From Natrinema sp. CBA1119 (lineage in GTDB: Archaea; Halobacteriota; Halobacteria; Halobacteriales; Natrialbaceae): 64,000 bases of DNA. The stretch's first letter is position 1, and every line of letters begins with the position of its first letter. The notes below the pieces were generated by a model. It worked only from the letters and a program-made list of their open reading frames with translations. It was not told the DNA's origin and ran no database searches. Shown piece by piece: positions 53,312 through 61,279 of this stretch. The stretch lies in contig NZ_PDBS01000001.1 in assembly GCF_002572525.1 (NCBI RefSeq), forward strand, positions 248,001-312,000, written 5' to 3'. The position numbers were made by a program, and so were the translations under genes.

Positions 53312-53950
53312 TCAGTAGTCCACGATTTGTGCTGGCGTTAGTGTGATTGAGTCGATCTTCTCTCTGGCAAGTTCCTGTTTGAGACCATTCTCACTGGTCA
53401 GTCGAAGCTTCGCTTTCGGGCCCGTATTAATTGCTTCAACGGAGGCTGCATAGTACGTTTCTTTCTCACCATCTACCCAGCATTCGACTTGAAGCTCTCC
53501 TCCTTCGACGTCGCCGCTCCACTGACGATCAACGTAGTTCTGCCAGCAGTCTTCGCAAACCTCGTCCATCTCTGTCTGAAGATCACCAGTAAAGGACGTA
53601 GGCTCGAACGTGATTTCATAGTGGAGAGGTCTCCCCCGACAGAGACGACGAGCCCCGATTAGTACCCCATCACCATCCCGACGAATTCTAACCAAGCAAC
53701 TTCGAATACCCGCGATATCGTCGTCTCCAAGACCCACATACGATTTGCCGAGCTGGTCACGGCAACGTTCGCACGTTATCGACTCCTCTGTAACATCCTC
53801 TTGGAGTTCGAAGTGCTCTCCTTCAATGGGAATTCTCTCTATATCACAGAGACTATCCCAGCCGAATCCTTCGCTCGGAGGCAGATTATTGTCGTAGAAG
53901 ACGTGTGTCGTTCCTTCGTTGGTCGTCCACTGGTACGGTGCTTGGTACAT
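53312..53950 (-). CDS. Unknown protein with two Cys pairs (212 aa)
   Basis: The N-terminal part has GTTHVFYDNNLPPSEGFGWDSLCDIE, and ESITCERCRDQLG (CxxC) at about 55-65. A second pair, EVCEDCWQNYV, is near 135. Strands follow: EGGELQVECWVDGEKETYYAASV and AKLRLTSENGLKQELA. Two zinc ribbons joined by beta-rich linkers are likely. It starts 7 bp downstream of the mcrC stop in the same direction, so it is probably in the mcrBC transcript and may be an accessory subunit. Its GC is lower than mcrC. Confidence 0.5.
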   Translation of the reverse strand: MYQAPYQWTTNEGTTHVFYDNNLPPSEGFGWDSLCDIERIPIEGEHFELQEDVTEESITCERCRDQLGKSYVGLGDDDIAGIRSCLVRIRRDGDGVLIGARRLCRGRPLHYEITFEPTSFTGDLQTEMDEVCEDCWQNYVDRQWSGDVEGGELQVECWVDGEKETYYAASVEAINTGPKAKLRLTSENGLKQELAREKIDSITLTPAQIVDY

Positions 53951-53957
53951 ACTATCT

Positions 53958-55715
53958 CTATAAAAGTTTCAATGGGCCTTCCTTCTCAACGTCTCCCCCG
54001 CCGCCTAGGAAGTATAGGTCGATCCACTCTTGCCCCTGGTCACGACAGAACACCGGTACGCACGTCGTCGTATGCTCGTAGCGCTGTTCACACCGCGTTT
54101 CGATCTGCTCTCGCGTCCAGTCGCCGTCCTGTTCTAAGTCATACCGATTGCGGACTTCCCACGAGTGTTCGTCGGCAGCAGCCTTGAGGACGCGGAGCGA
54201 GAAGTCCCGTGTGTCCTTGAAGGTGAACGGGCCGCTCATCGACTTCGCATCGCTCAGGTCCGTTTCTTCGACGCCGTCGAGGCACAGCCGGTTCTCCGCG
54301 ACAGCGCGGAAGGCTTCGAGTTCGGGTGATATCGTGACGAGGACGTCGTGTAGGTAGTCGTGGACGACATCGCCGTATCTGTCCAGAGTGAACTCCTGCA
54401 CGGGTGAGACGATCTGCAGTTCGGCTCCAGTCTGGGCGACGCGGCGACGCTTCGGTTCGAGCAGCGGACACAGGAACGCGAGCCTATCAGAGTGGAGAAG
54501 GTAGGCGTAGCTGAACAACCGCGACCGGGACGGCGATTCCTTCACCGGATCGTGGCCTTCTGCGTAGTATTTCGAGTCCAGCACCGCCAGCGTTTCGTCG
54601 CCCTCCTGTACCGCATGATCTGGTTCGTGGTAGATCTGGCCTTCACCCTCGAACGGATTCACGGACGGTGACCGGACGGGCGTCACGTCGTTGAGGTCGC
54701 CGAGGTGGTCGTAGGACTTGATGTACGAGAGTTCGCGCTCAATGACGACCTGAGAGTACTGCTCGAACAGCGACTCCATATTCAGGACGTAGTCCACGAC
54801 CAGCTCTCGTGGTCCATCACGGAGTTGCTGGCCGAGCGACGACGACATCACTGCCTTGGCAACATCGAACGCCTTCTGGTAGTACCGTCGCTGCTTTGGA
54901 AGGTCGCTGAGTGAGAGGCGTCGATACTCGTCCATCCTGTCCAACCCGCTGCTGACACCCATACTCTCCAGGCGCTCCACCTCGCGGTGTACTTCCGAGA
55001 AGATTCGATCGTATGCAGGGTGGTCGTTTTCGTGGGTATTCTGCCGGAAGAGTCGAAGGAGCGTCTTTCCAGCGAAGTGGAGTAGCGAGTTCGCAGCGTT
55101 GTCATACTCGGTCTCGTTGCGGATCCAGTGTGGCTCCAACGTCCCGCGCCCGTGGTTCAACAGCGTTTGTTCGACGTCGATCTCCCCCCGTCCGTCAAGA
55201 CTGTCGAGCCGGCGGATGACCAAGTCGCGGATGTACCCCTGCCGGTGGATCGTCTCCAAGCCATCCAGGTAGTTGATCGCCAGCACCACGAACACGTCGT
55301 CAAGATGGATATCGTCGGAGAGAAAGTCCTGCAGCGGGATCCCGTGATACTCGATAGACCGGTTCTGGTCGTAGACGGCCAGGAGCATGTCGAAGATGTG
55401 TTCCCAGTCGATCTTCGGATCGACCTGCACCTTCGACGACGGCGTGAGACTCACGACGCCGATGATGTCCGTCGCCTCAACGTGGAGTACCTCGTTTTCG
55501 TCGCCATCTACGGTGACCGTGACAACTTCGTACTCCTGCTCACCGTCGAGTGCCGCCTGGCTCTTCGTGAAGAAGCCGGGGCTCTCCTGCGTGAAGGACG
55601 CGCGACGAAGCTGGTCCCCGATGGACGACGGACAGCCCTCTATCCGGATTTCCCCGCGCTCAGGGACGTTGAAGGTGTCCTGCCCGTACTCGTAAACTTC
55701 GTCAACCGTACTCAT
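53958..55715 (-). CDS. mcrC: McrC-type nuclease subunit of an McrBC system
   Basis: 585 aa. The N-terminal region (GEIRIEGCPSSIGDQLRRASFT...DIIGVVSLTPSSKVQVDPKID) is typical of McrC, including the VGVVxL...KV(Q/E)V(D/Y)PKI motif. The C-terminal half has a PD-(D/E)XK core, AVLDSKYYAEGHD, then LFSYAYLLHSDRLAFLCPL (the Q/Y helix). McrC is the DNA-cutting subunit that works with the GTP-dependent McrB motor to cut modified DNA. The ATG overlaps the mcrB stop by one base (TAATG). At 585 aa it is longer than E. coli McrC (about 350), as in many archaeal forms. Confidence 0.88.
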   Translation of the reverse strand: MSTVDEVYEYGQDTFNVPERGEIRIEGCPSSIGDQLRRASFTQESPGFFTKSQAALDGEQEYEVVTVTVDGDENEVLHVEATDIIGVVSLTPSSKVQVDPKIDWEHIFDMLLAVYDQNRSIEYHGIPLQDFLSDDIHLDDVFVVLAINYLDGLETIHRQGYIRDLVIRRLDSLDGRGEIDVEQTLLNHGRGTLEPHWIRNETEYDNAANSLLHFAGKTLLRLFRQNTHENDHPAYDRIFSEVHREVERLESMGVSSGLDRMDEYRRLSLSDLPKQRRYYQKAFDVAKAVMSSSLGQQLRDGPRELVVDYVLNMESLFEQYSQVVIERELSYIKSYDHLGDLNDVTPVRSPSVNPFEGEGQIYHEPDHAVQEGDETLAVLDSKYYAEGHDPVKESPSRSRLFSYAYLLHSDRLAFLCPLLEPKRRRVAQTGAELQIVSPVQEFTLDRYGDVVHDYLHDVLVTISPELEAFRAVAENRLCLDGVEETDLSDAKSMSGPFTFKDTRDFSLRVLKAAADEHSWEVRNRYDLEQDGDWTREQIETRCEQRYEHTTTCVPVFCRDQGQEWIDLYFLGGGGDVEKEGPLKLL

Positions 55716-56944
55716 TACTCGTAGGAGCCCATCTGGCGTCGTTCCTGTTCGAGTTCCCGTTCGGCGAGCTCAGCAGCAGGGGCGAGATCGAACTCCTCGA
55801 ACTCGCCGTTCATCGCGCGGTAGTGTTCCGCGATCCGCTCGATCTGTGGGAACGCGGCGGCGTTCAGGAGTCGCGGAACGATGTACGTCCGGAATGCCTG
55901 TCCGACCGCGTCTGTCTGGTCGTACTCGTACTCTCCGCCTTCCCGACAGCCAACGCCGAGGAAGACGGCGACGTCGCGGTAGTGCATCGGACCGAACCGC
56001 ATGATCGACCCCTGCGACGTCGATTCATGGCCGTGATTGATACCCTGGTAGTCCCGCTCGAACAGCCGGAGAATCTCGCTTTCTCCAAGATCTGTGTGGT
56101 CCGTGACGTGCGTGGTGATCCAGTCTTTGAACAGCTGACGGCGCTTGTCCTCCTCGTACTCGTCTAACTCGATCATGGCGAACCGGCGGGTGATGGCGTT
56201 ATCGAGTTCGTTCACCGTCCGGTCGGACATGTTCATCGTACAGATGATGTTCACCCGCTCGTCCAGCTCAATAGTCTCACCTTCGTCAGTCTCAAAGATG
56301 GTTTGGTGTGGGTTCTCGATTGCAGTGTACAGCGGGCCAAAGATCTTCGATATGTCCGCTCGCGTAATCTCATCGAGGATGACGCCGTATTCGACGTCGA
56401 ACCGGCGAGCACGCTGAACGGCTTCGGACACGCAGCCGAGTTTCGTCCGGTAGCTTAGTGAGTCGCCGGTGTAGTCCGGACTGATGCCGCCGATGATGTC
56501 CGACGGCGTCCACGAGGGTGTCGCGGTGTTGAGGGTGTATCCGATTCCGGTTTCACGAGCGAGTTGCTTAGCAAACGTCGTCTTCCCTGTCCCGGTCGGC
56601 CCATACAGGACGACTGGCTTGCCCGCTTCCAGCGCGACCTTCGCGTTCCGCTCCACGTCGTTTGGAACGAGTATCTCTTCAGGTGTTTCGTCGCCGCGGA
56701 GACTTACGACACGCTTGAGTCGATCTGACGCCAACCGCGACTCAAGTACGGCACGTCGAACCTGACCCAGACCACGCTCTCCGTCGTGGACCACGTCGAG
56801 TTTTTCGTCCTCAATCAAAAACTCCAGTACGTCTTCGCTCTCCGCGTTCTGGATTGCTTCGACGACGTCGTCGGTTACACGTCGAAGAATTCCGACTTCG
56901 TCTTGGGCGTCCTCAAGCGTATAGTCGTCCGACGAGTCACTCAT
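55715..56944 (-). CDS. mcrB: McrB-type AAA+ GTPase motor
   Basis: 409 aa with a 110-aa helical N-terminal region, then VVLYGPTGTGKTTFAKQLAR (Walker A), VEYGVILDEITRADISKIFGPL (Walker B and sensor), and the McrB signature NIICTMNMSDRTVNELDNAITRRFAM (normally MNTADRS; here MNMSDRT). This signature selects GTP in McrB. The N-terminal specificity domain of E. coli McrB is not visible; another DNA-reading domain may be carried by the N-terminal helices or by mcrC. ATG 56944 is preferred because a TTTTATATA box ends 24 bp upstream. Confidence 0.9.
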   Translation of the reverse strand: MSDSSDDYTLEDAQDEVGILRRVTDDVVEAIQNAESEDVLEFLIEDEKLDVVHDGERGLGQVRRAVLESRLASDRLKRVVSLRGDETPEEILVPNDVERNAKVALEAGKPVVLYGPTGTGKTTFAKQLARETGIGYTLNTATPSWTPSDIIGGISPDYTGDSLSYRTKLGCVSEAVQRARRFDVEYGVILDEITRADISKIFGPLYTAIENPHQTIFETDEGETIELDERVNIICTMNMSDRTVNELDNAITRRFAMIELDEYEEDKRRQLFKDWITTHVTDHTDLGESEILRLFERDYQGINHGHESTSQGSIMRFGPMHYRDVAVFLGVGCREGGEYEYDQTDAVGQAFRTYIVPRLLNAAAFPQIERIAEHYRAMNGEFEEFDLAPAAELAERELEQERRQMGSYE

Positions 56945-56967
56945 TACCAGATACAGGTAGGGCTGAG

Positions 56968-56976
56968 TATATAAAA
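56968..56976 (-). promoter_or_regulatory. TATA box of the mcrBC unit
   Basis: TTTTATATA on the minus strand is centred 28 bp before the mcrB ATG. This is the spacing of a leaderless haloarchaeal promoter and supports the start at 56944. The GC-rich surroundings make it stand out. Confidence 0.7.
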
Positions 56977-57038
56977 TCCCGTTCAAGAGATAAGCAGATT
57001 CCTATTGGTCTGCTGGTGAGGATGCTATAGAACAGTTT

Positions 57039-57559
57039 GGCTCTGTTGAAATCCTATTGGTCGGACACTATATGCGGTGAAACAGCCGGTGAGTGGGTGT
57101 GCCTACCGAACAGTTAGTACACCCGCAGGGATGGTGGACTGCGTGTCACAAGCGCCGTCAGAGGCTCTGTTATGCTGGGACTTCGGAACAGCAAGATTGC
57201 GACTATACGGCGAAGTAGGCACCGACGCCGAGGATGAACAAGCCAACTGCAATGGCAGGGACACGGATTGATTGTTCTGAGGACGGCGTGGAGGTGGACT
57301 CACGGAAGAAAGAAACTCCACCAAGAGCGAGAAATACGACACTCAGGAATGCGGAGAACAGTGCGACAGGCTCGAGTGATGGATCAAGCGCGAATCGAAT
57401 GAGTCCGATTGTGCCAACGAAGGCGAAACTGATTCCCGCGATATCGGTTCTATCCATACTATGGGAATCATTTACGCTGGAGAAAAAACGTTTGGTTCAC
57501 TCTGTTTCACTTACCTATCATCCCCAAATCTGTCACGGGTCAAGGACTTCAACAGAGCC
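57039..57559. mobile_element. 521-bp non-autonomous IS6-like transposon with a cargo gene
   Basis: The left end GGCTCTGTTGAAATCCT and the right end (as its complement GGCTCTGTTGAAGTCCT) are inverted repeats with one mismatch in 17. The element is flanked on each side by the 8-bp direct repeat AACAGTTT (57031-57038 and 57560-57567), an exact target-site duplication. The end sequence and the 8-bp duplication are those of the IS6 family. No transposase gene is inside; the only gene is a membrane-protein ORF (57203-57457). It must have been mobilised by a transposase elsewhere. Confidence 0.9.
57203..57457 (-). CDS. Small membrane protein carried by the IS6-like element
   Basis: 84 aa with three hydrophobic segments (IAGISFAFVGTIGLIRFAL, VALFSAFLSVVFLALGGVSFF and VPAIAVGLFILGVGAYFAV) and short polar loops. 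It has no charged catalytic motif. It lies wholly inside the transposon, reading opposite to the left end. It could be cargo that benefits the host or element, for example a small membrane-active protein, or an orphan gene captured between two ends. No family recognised. Confidence 0.65.
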   Translation of the reverse strand: MDRTDIAGISFAFVGTIGLIRFALDPSLEPVALFSAFLSVVFLALGGVSFFRESTSTPSSEQSIRVPAIAVGLFILGVGAYFAV

Positions 57560-57761
57560 AACAGTTTGTATACCTTGTTCTGGTGACCTCGGGAAGCGAT
57601 AAGTACAGACCTAGGACTGACCGTACCCGAAGATTGGGTGGACGAAGCAGAGCATAAGACTCTCGGTGAGTTCTGATTTCTGCGTGATTCGGTGATAGAA
57701 CGCAGACCCCGGTACGTTTGTGGAGTGGTTTTATATAGCATGTCACCCAATAAGTAGGAAA

Positions 57762-58763
57762 ATGGGTGCTGGCGAGAGTAGCGAAACCATCCCAAGGTCT
57801 CTGGAAACCGTCCAGGAACGCACGCAGTGGATTCGAGACCGAGAAATAGCCGACACGGCGCTCAGAGACTTCCTCCGAAACCACGACAAAGAACACCCCA
57901 ACGGAGATCGAGATCTTGAGGAGCACGTGGCCAAAGTCCTCAATGAGGTTGAATTCGACGACTTCCGGAAGCAATTCCGGTTCGGAGGGAAACAAAGCCT
58001 GAACTTCTTCGTCTTGACAGGGATCTCCGACGAATTCGACGACATCCCAGCGAGTATCGTCAGCGAATTCCCGCGAGCCGAAGAAGTTCAAGACCAGAAA
58101 GGCGAACCGTTCCTTGTCGATACCGAAGAATTCGACAACAGACTGTATGTCATCCTTGGCCGGTACGTGTCGATGAAGACAGTCGATCCATCTACCGGTA
58201 AGCCACAGCGCGACTTGAAACCAGATGAGTGCGTGGCCGTCATCAACAAAGACACTGACTTAGTACACGTCCGAACGGCTGAGGTTCCGTTGGCCCGACG
58301 GATTTGTCGGAAGATCGCGTCCTCGGTTGGGATGGATTACAATAATGAGGACGTGTTCTACAAACCGTCCTTCGATCAGGCGTTCGTTGACGAGTTCAGC
58401 GACCAGATTGAGAAGTACGTGAACCTGAACGTTGTTGTGAACGAAGGCGATGGTCGGACAGCAAGTTCAGTCCGGTATACCTCGAAGAAAGACGAAAGCG
58501 GAGATTACATGAACTTGCTTGAGGACGACCAAGTACAGCAAGAGCTTAACGAAGAAGATGGTGAGATATCGAAGGGGTACGTCAAGCTCAATGACGGCGA
58601 CTTCGCGCTGTACCTGAATCGACCCCAAAGCAAAATTTGGTTCAGGAGCTACGAACGGGAAGGGCGACTCAACGAGATTGAGGAACTCATCAATGATGTT
58701 CTCAGAGAAAGTGGAGGATATCCCCAACAAAAACTTCAGGGATTTGAAAACATCCCTGAGTGA
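57762..58763 (+). CDS. Unknown 333-aa protein, first gene of a putative two-gene defence module (possibly KwaB/DUF4868-like)
   Basis: A TTTTATATA box at 57729-57737 sits about 25-33 bp before the ATG at 57762, supporting this start. The protein is acidic with a helical first quarter (TALRDFLRNHDKEHPNGDRDL), then a mixed alpha/beta middle with LYVILGRYVSMKTVDP and DTDLVHVRTAEVPLARRICRK. It ends with GDFALYLNRPQSKIWFRSYE, followed by a helix. The pattern has some resemblance to DUF4868/KwaB-like proteins of the Kiwa system, but I cannot confirm this by eye and no kwaA partner is adjacent. Its 3' end overlaps the next gene by about 70 bp in another frame. Confidence 0.55.
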   Translation: MGAGESSETIPRSLETVQERTQWIRDREIADTALRDFLRNHDKEHPNGDRDLEEHVAKVLNEVEFDDFRKQFRFGGKQSLNFFVLTGISDEFDDIPASIVSEFPRAEEVQDQKGEPFLVDTEEFDNRLYVILGRYVSMKTVDPSTGKPQRDLKPDECVAVINKDTDLVHVRTAEVPLARRICRKIASSVGMDYNNEDVFYKPSFDQAFVDEFSDQIEKYVNLNVVVNEGDGRTASSVRYTSKKDESGDYMNLLEDDQVQQELNEEDGEISKGYVKLNDGDFALYLNRPQSKIWFRSYEREGRLNEIEELINDVLRESGGYPQQKLQGFENIPE

Positions 58764-59582
58764 GCTTCAGACCGAGCAAAATCGATTCACTCGGTCGGGC
58801 TTAGCGAAGCGTTCGGGGGTCGATGAGTCACAAGTTCTTGTGTTCCTCAGTGAGTTGTGCGATGAAGGGGTGGTTGCGGCGAAGCTGAAGGTTCGGTGCC
58901 CGAACTGTCACCAAGAGCACGGGACATATGCCTCTCGTAGTGATGTGCCGAGTGGACCAATACATTGCTTCTGTGGTGAGGAGTTCAATCCGAGCGAGAA
59001 AACGAATTGGTCGGTGGTTTACGAGTTCGTGGAGGACGTCGATTTTTTTCTGACCTCAAACTGGAGTTCGAGACCTTCGTAGATTCAGCGACGACCTTGA
59101 GTGCAGAGTATTTCCAGACGAAGTTCGAAGAGCTAGAGAATATCGACGATAGTGCAACTAGGGGCCGGTATTTCGACTACTTCGTTGGTCTGTTGTTCAA
59201 CCAGCTTCCCGATGTTAACGTGGTGATTGGTCGGGAAATAGCGACAGGGGAGATTGATGTTTTTGTGGCGTGTTTAGACGCTCCGGATTGGCTGCACCGA
59301 CTAGTGGGAGACGCGACGCTATTGGAGAACAAGTGGCGTGAGAAGCCTACCGGGACAGATGATATTAGCGTGTTTCACGATAAGGTCACAATGGCAACTG
59401 CTTCGTGCAAAGTGTGTTATTTCGTCAGTATGAGCGGGTTCACGTCGGAGCGAAATATTGGTGCAGAGCAGTTGATGCAGTCAAAGACTGATCCGAAGAT
59501 GGTAGGATGGGACCGAGAGGATGTAAAGGAGATGGTTCGTGAGGGGACGCCGGAGTCGTTGTTGCGGTCACACGTTATGTAG
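58693..59582 (+). pseudogene. Winged-helix/zinc-ribbon/PD-(D/E)XK nuclease gene split by a frameshift at a T run
   Basis: The first fragment (ATG 58693 or 58696) starts with helices, a winged helix (RFTRSGLAKRSGVDESQVLVFLSEL) and a zinc ribbon (VRCPNCHQEHG...IHCFCGEEF), then VVYEFVEDVDFF. At a run of seven T (59043-59049) the frame changes. The second fragment goes on SDLKLEFETFVDSATTLS and carries RGRYFDYFVGLLFNQLP with GEIDVFVACLD and LLENKWREKP, the D...E-x-K pattern of a PD-(D/E)XK nuclease. One more T restores a single frame of about 297 codons. It overlaps the preceding gene, so they act together. This could be inactivated, a read error, or programmed frameshifting. Confidence 0.7.
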
Positions 59583-59646
59583 CGAGGATTCACCGTGCCA
59601 TTCGCGGAAGAACTCCGCTCGGTGCGGTGATCGGATAGGTTACTTG

Positions 59647-59658
59647 GGCTCTGTTGAA
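59647..59658 (+). repeat. Solitary IS6-like end
   Basis: GGCTCTGTTGAA is identical over 12 bp to the ends of the 57039-57559 element and is followed by ACCTTAAATAG. No matching inverted end was found nearby, so it is probably the remnant of a deleted or degraded insertion. Confidence 0.55.
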
Positions 59659-59782
59659 ACCTTAAATAGCTAATAGGTTCTGCCTTTCAACTGCTAAGTG
59701 TAGGGTTTCTATACGGTGTTCAGTTCAACTATACGTGTTATTGAAGCCTCGCTTATAATAATCGGGCCCACTATTCGTCCGT

Positions 59783-59893
59783 ATGGACTGGGCTTTCAGA
59801 ATTCGAAAAGACGTCCCGTCTTGGGTAATGAAACTCGTACTAGTTGGTTCCATCCTGCTAATCGCTAGTCTCCAGTACTTTGATATCATCTAA
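59783..59893 (+). CDS. 36-aa small single-span membrane protein
   Basis: ATG 59783 opens MDWAFRIRKDVPSWVMK and is followed by one hydrophobic stretch (LVLVGSILLIASLQYF). A TATA-like CTTATAATAATCG at 59752-59764 is 20-30 bp before the start, a good leaderless context. Charged N-terminal residues suggest the N-terminus stays inside. Small hydrophobic proteins of this kind can be toxins or small membrane regulators, but no antitoxin RNA was recognised. It may also be part of a degraded IS. Confidence 0.45.
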   Translation: MDWAFRIRKDVPSWVMKLVLVGSILLIASLQYFDII

Positions 59894-60026
59894 ATGCGCG
59901 TGAATTCCCACGTTTGACACCGATAGGTGGGCAGACCTACTTATCGACGTGTTCACCGTAGAGCTAGGTGAACTCAAGGCCGTGTGAAACGTTCCATGAC
60001 ACCCTCCCGAAGGTGCTTATATCCAG

Positions 60027-60695
60027 CTAACCGTTCTTATTGAGGCTGAGATACTGTTCCTTTCTGTCCATGATACCGGACATCGTTGATGGGACAATCT
60101 CCAGTTCGTCCTCCACCTCACGGTAGGTCGATCCAGTCTCAACCATACGAATTGCTTCGAGTACGGTGTCAAATTCCCCGTCACGATCAGGTACCCATTG
60201 TTCTCCCTCGTTATCGAATCGAAATCCGATTGGTGGGCGACCGTGGTCGTACCCTTTGTCCATCCGCTCTTGGACAGCCTCGCGTGCGCGCTCAATTTCT
60301 TTTTTCTTAGCTTCGTGCTCGCTAGCTGCTTGGAGAACTTCGACGGCAGCTTGAACTGGATCGGAGAGGTCGAGCTGCCCCTTTTGGAAAGTATGGGCTT
60401 CAACATCGTATTCACGGAGATCCAGGATGAGCCTCATCGTTTCGTCGAAGTCGCGTGCGAGACGGCGTTTATCGTTGATAACGATTGCATCAATTTCTCC
60501 AGATTGGACACGACTACGGGCCTGTTGATACTCCTCCCTGCTCTCATCCCAACCTGATGTTCTCTCGCCGTCGTCGTAGATCCGTTCGAGGGACATCTCG
60601 TGTTGATCAGTGTATTCCCGAATGTGGCGCTTTTGACGCTCAATAGATGTATCTGAGTCCTGTGAGAGTCGAGTGTATCCGATTACCTCAGCCAT
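60027..60695 (-). CDS. Serine recombinase/resolvase
   Basis: 222 aa. The N-terminal catalytic domain opens EVIGYTRLSQDSDTSIERQ, with the nucleophile Ser at residue 11 (Y-x-R-L-S), and has IDAIVINDKRRLARD with the Arg of the active site. A long helix (LQAASEHEAKKKEIERAREAVQERMDKG) leads to a small C-terminal DNA-binding helix-turn-helix (EDELEIVPSTMSGIMDRKEQ). It cuts and rejoins DNA at a res/att-like site. It overlaps the preceding zinc-protein gene by 8 bp; the abrB-like gene is first in the operon. It may belong to an integrated element or plasmid. Confidence 0.88.
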   Translation of the reverse strand: MAEVIGYTRLSQDSDTSIERQKRHIREYTDQHEMSLERIYDDGERTSGWDESREEYQQARSRVQSGEIDAIVINDKRRLARDFDETMRLILDLREYDVEAHTFQKGQLDLSDPVQAAVEVLQAASEHEAKKKEIERAREAVQERMDKGYDHGRPPIGFRFDNEGEQWVPDRDGEFDTVLEAIRMVETGSTYREVEDELEIVPSTMSGIMDRKEQYLSLNKNG

Positions 60696-61086
60696 CGTCT
60701 TCACCTCGGGGGTCACCGACCGGAACTGCCCCATACTCAGGGCAGTCAATCCAACCTTGTCCGAATGCGCCGCCCATTCCACTGTCGGGATACCATTCGT
60801 GCAGCTCTCCACAGACGTTGCACTCTACTAGCGGTGGATTCTGTTCAAGCGCCTCCTGCTCGATATAGTGATTTCCTTGGTATGAGTCGCAATGTTCGCA
60901 GACATTCCCCCAAACCTCTCTCCCCTGGGTCCTACTGTACACCCTTTGGACTAGGTACTCGTCTGTTTCTGCTAGCTGCTCACCTACGTCACTATTCAGA
61001 TGTCCTTCCTCTGGCCAAACAACGGGTGTCTCCCGTTCACATTTCCAGCACTCGGTATTCCATTCAAGCACGGAAACATCACTCAT
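60688..61086 (-). CDS. Small protein with three CxxC pairs
   Basis: 132 aa. Pairs are CWKCERETPVVWP, VCEHCDSYQGNH and VECNVCGELHEWYPD, spread along the chain and followed by a Gly-rich, acidic end. Two zinc ribbons sharing the middle pair are possible. It overlaps the abrB-like gene and the resolvase gene by 8 bp each (ATGAGTGA, ATGGCTGA), so the three genes are coupled. Function unknown; perhaps a DNA- or protein-binding accessory of the recombinase. Confidence 0.6.
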   Translation of the reverse strand: MSDVSVLEWNTECWKCERETPVVWPEEGHLNSDVGEQLAETDEYLVQRVYSRTQGREVWGNVCEHCDSYQGNHYIEQEALEQNPPLVECNVCGELHEWYPDSGMGGAFGQGWIDCPEYGAVPVGDPRGEDDG

Positions 61087-61231
61087 CGACAACGGTCACC
61101 TCCAATGTGTTCCCCGACTTGACTTTCCATTCTAATCGTCGTCCATCCAAGGCCATCGCTTCCGCGATCCCCTTCGGAACAGTGACCTTGTACTGTCCAT
61201 TCGCCCCCTGACTGACTCTTGTCTTTGGCAT
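61079..61231 (-). CDS. AbrB/MazE-type DNA-binding protein (50 aa)
   Basis: MPKTRVSQGANGQYKVTVPKG is the swapped-hairpin AbrB fold start (T/K-V-T-V-P-K). It goes on with IAEAMALDGRRLEWKVKSG and LEVTVVDE. Such proteins bind DNA as dimers and act as antitoxins or transition regulators. It heads a three-gene operon with the zinc protein and the serine recombinase. Direct repeats around ATAGGCCT (61237-61265) next to its start are likely its operator. Confidence 0.8.
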   Translation of the reverse strand: MPKTRVSQGANGQYKVTVPKGIAEAMALDGRRLEWKVKSGNTLEVTVVDE

Positions 61232-61236
61232 CTCTG

Positions 61237-61265
61237 TATAGGCCTTTAGATAGGCCTATATTTAG
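61237..61265 (-). promoter_or_regulatory. ATAGGCCT repeats before the abrB-like gene
   Basis: TATAGGCCT (61237-61245) is followed by ATAGGCCTAT (61250-61259), a perfect palindrome; each is followed by a TTTAG. The spacing places the repeats at 6-35 bp before the start codon. The ATATAGG inside may serve as the TATA element, so binding would block transcription. Likely autoregulatory operator. Confidence 0.6.
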
Positions 61266-61279
61266 TACTAATCCATGTT

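Larger units (their letters stand above)
59583..60026. other. 444-bp gap with a lone IS6-like end and a 36-aa gene
   Basis: A solitary end GGCTCTGTTGAA (59647-59658) matches the IS6-like element at 57.0 kb. Its right end was searched for as TTCAACAGAGCC in the rest of the window and not found. A small membrane-protein gene lies at 59783-59893. The remainder up to 60026 shows nothing to name. Confidence 0.5.

Noticed and set aside
55128-55724. Plus-strand frame over mcrC
   Set aside because: Mirror frame of the high-GC mcrC gene; McrC motifs on the minus strand are clear.
57720-57762. Upstream GTG start for the 333-aa protein
   Set aside because: The GTG lies before the TATA box, so the transcript would not contain it.
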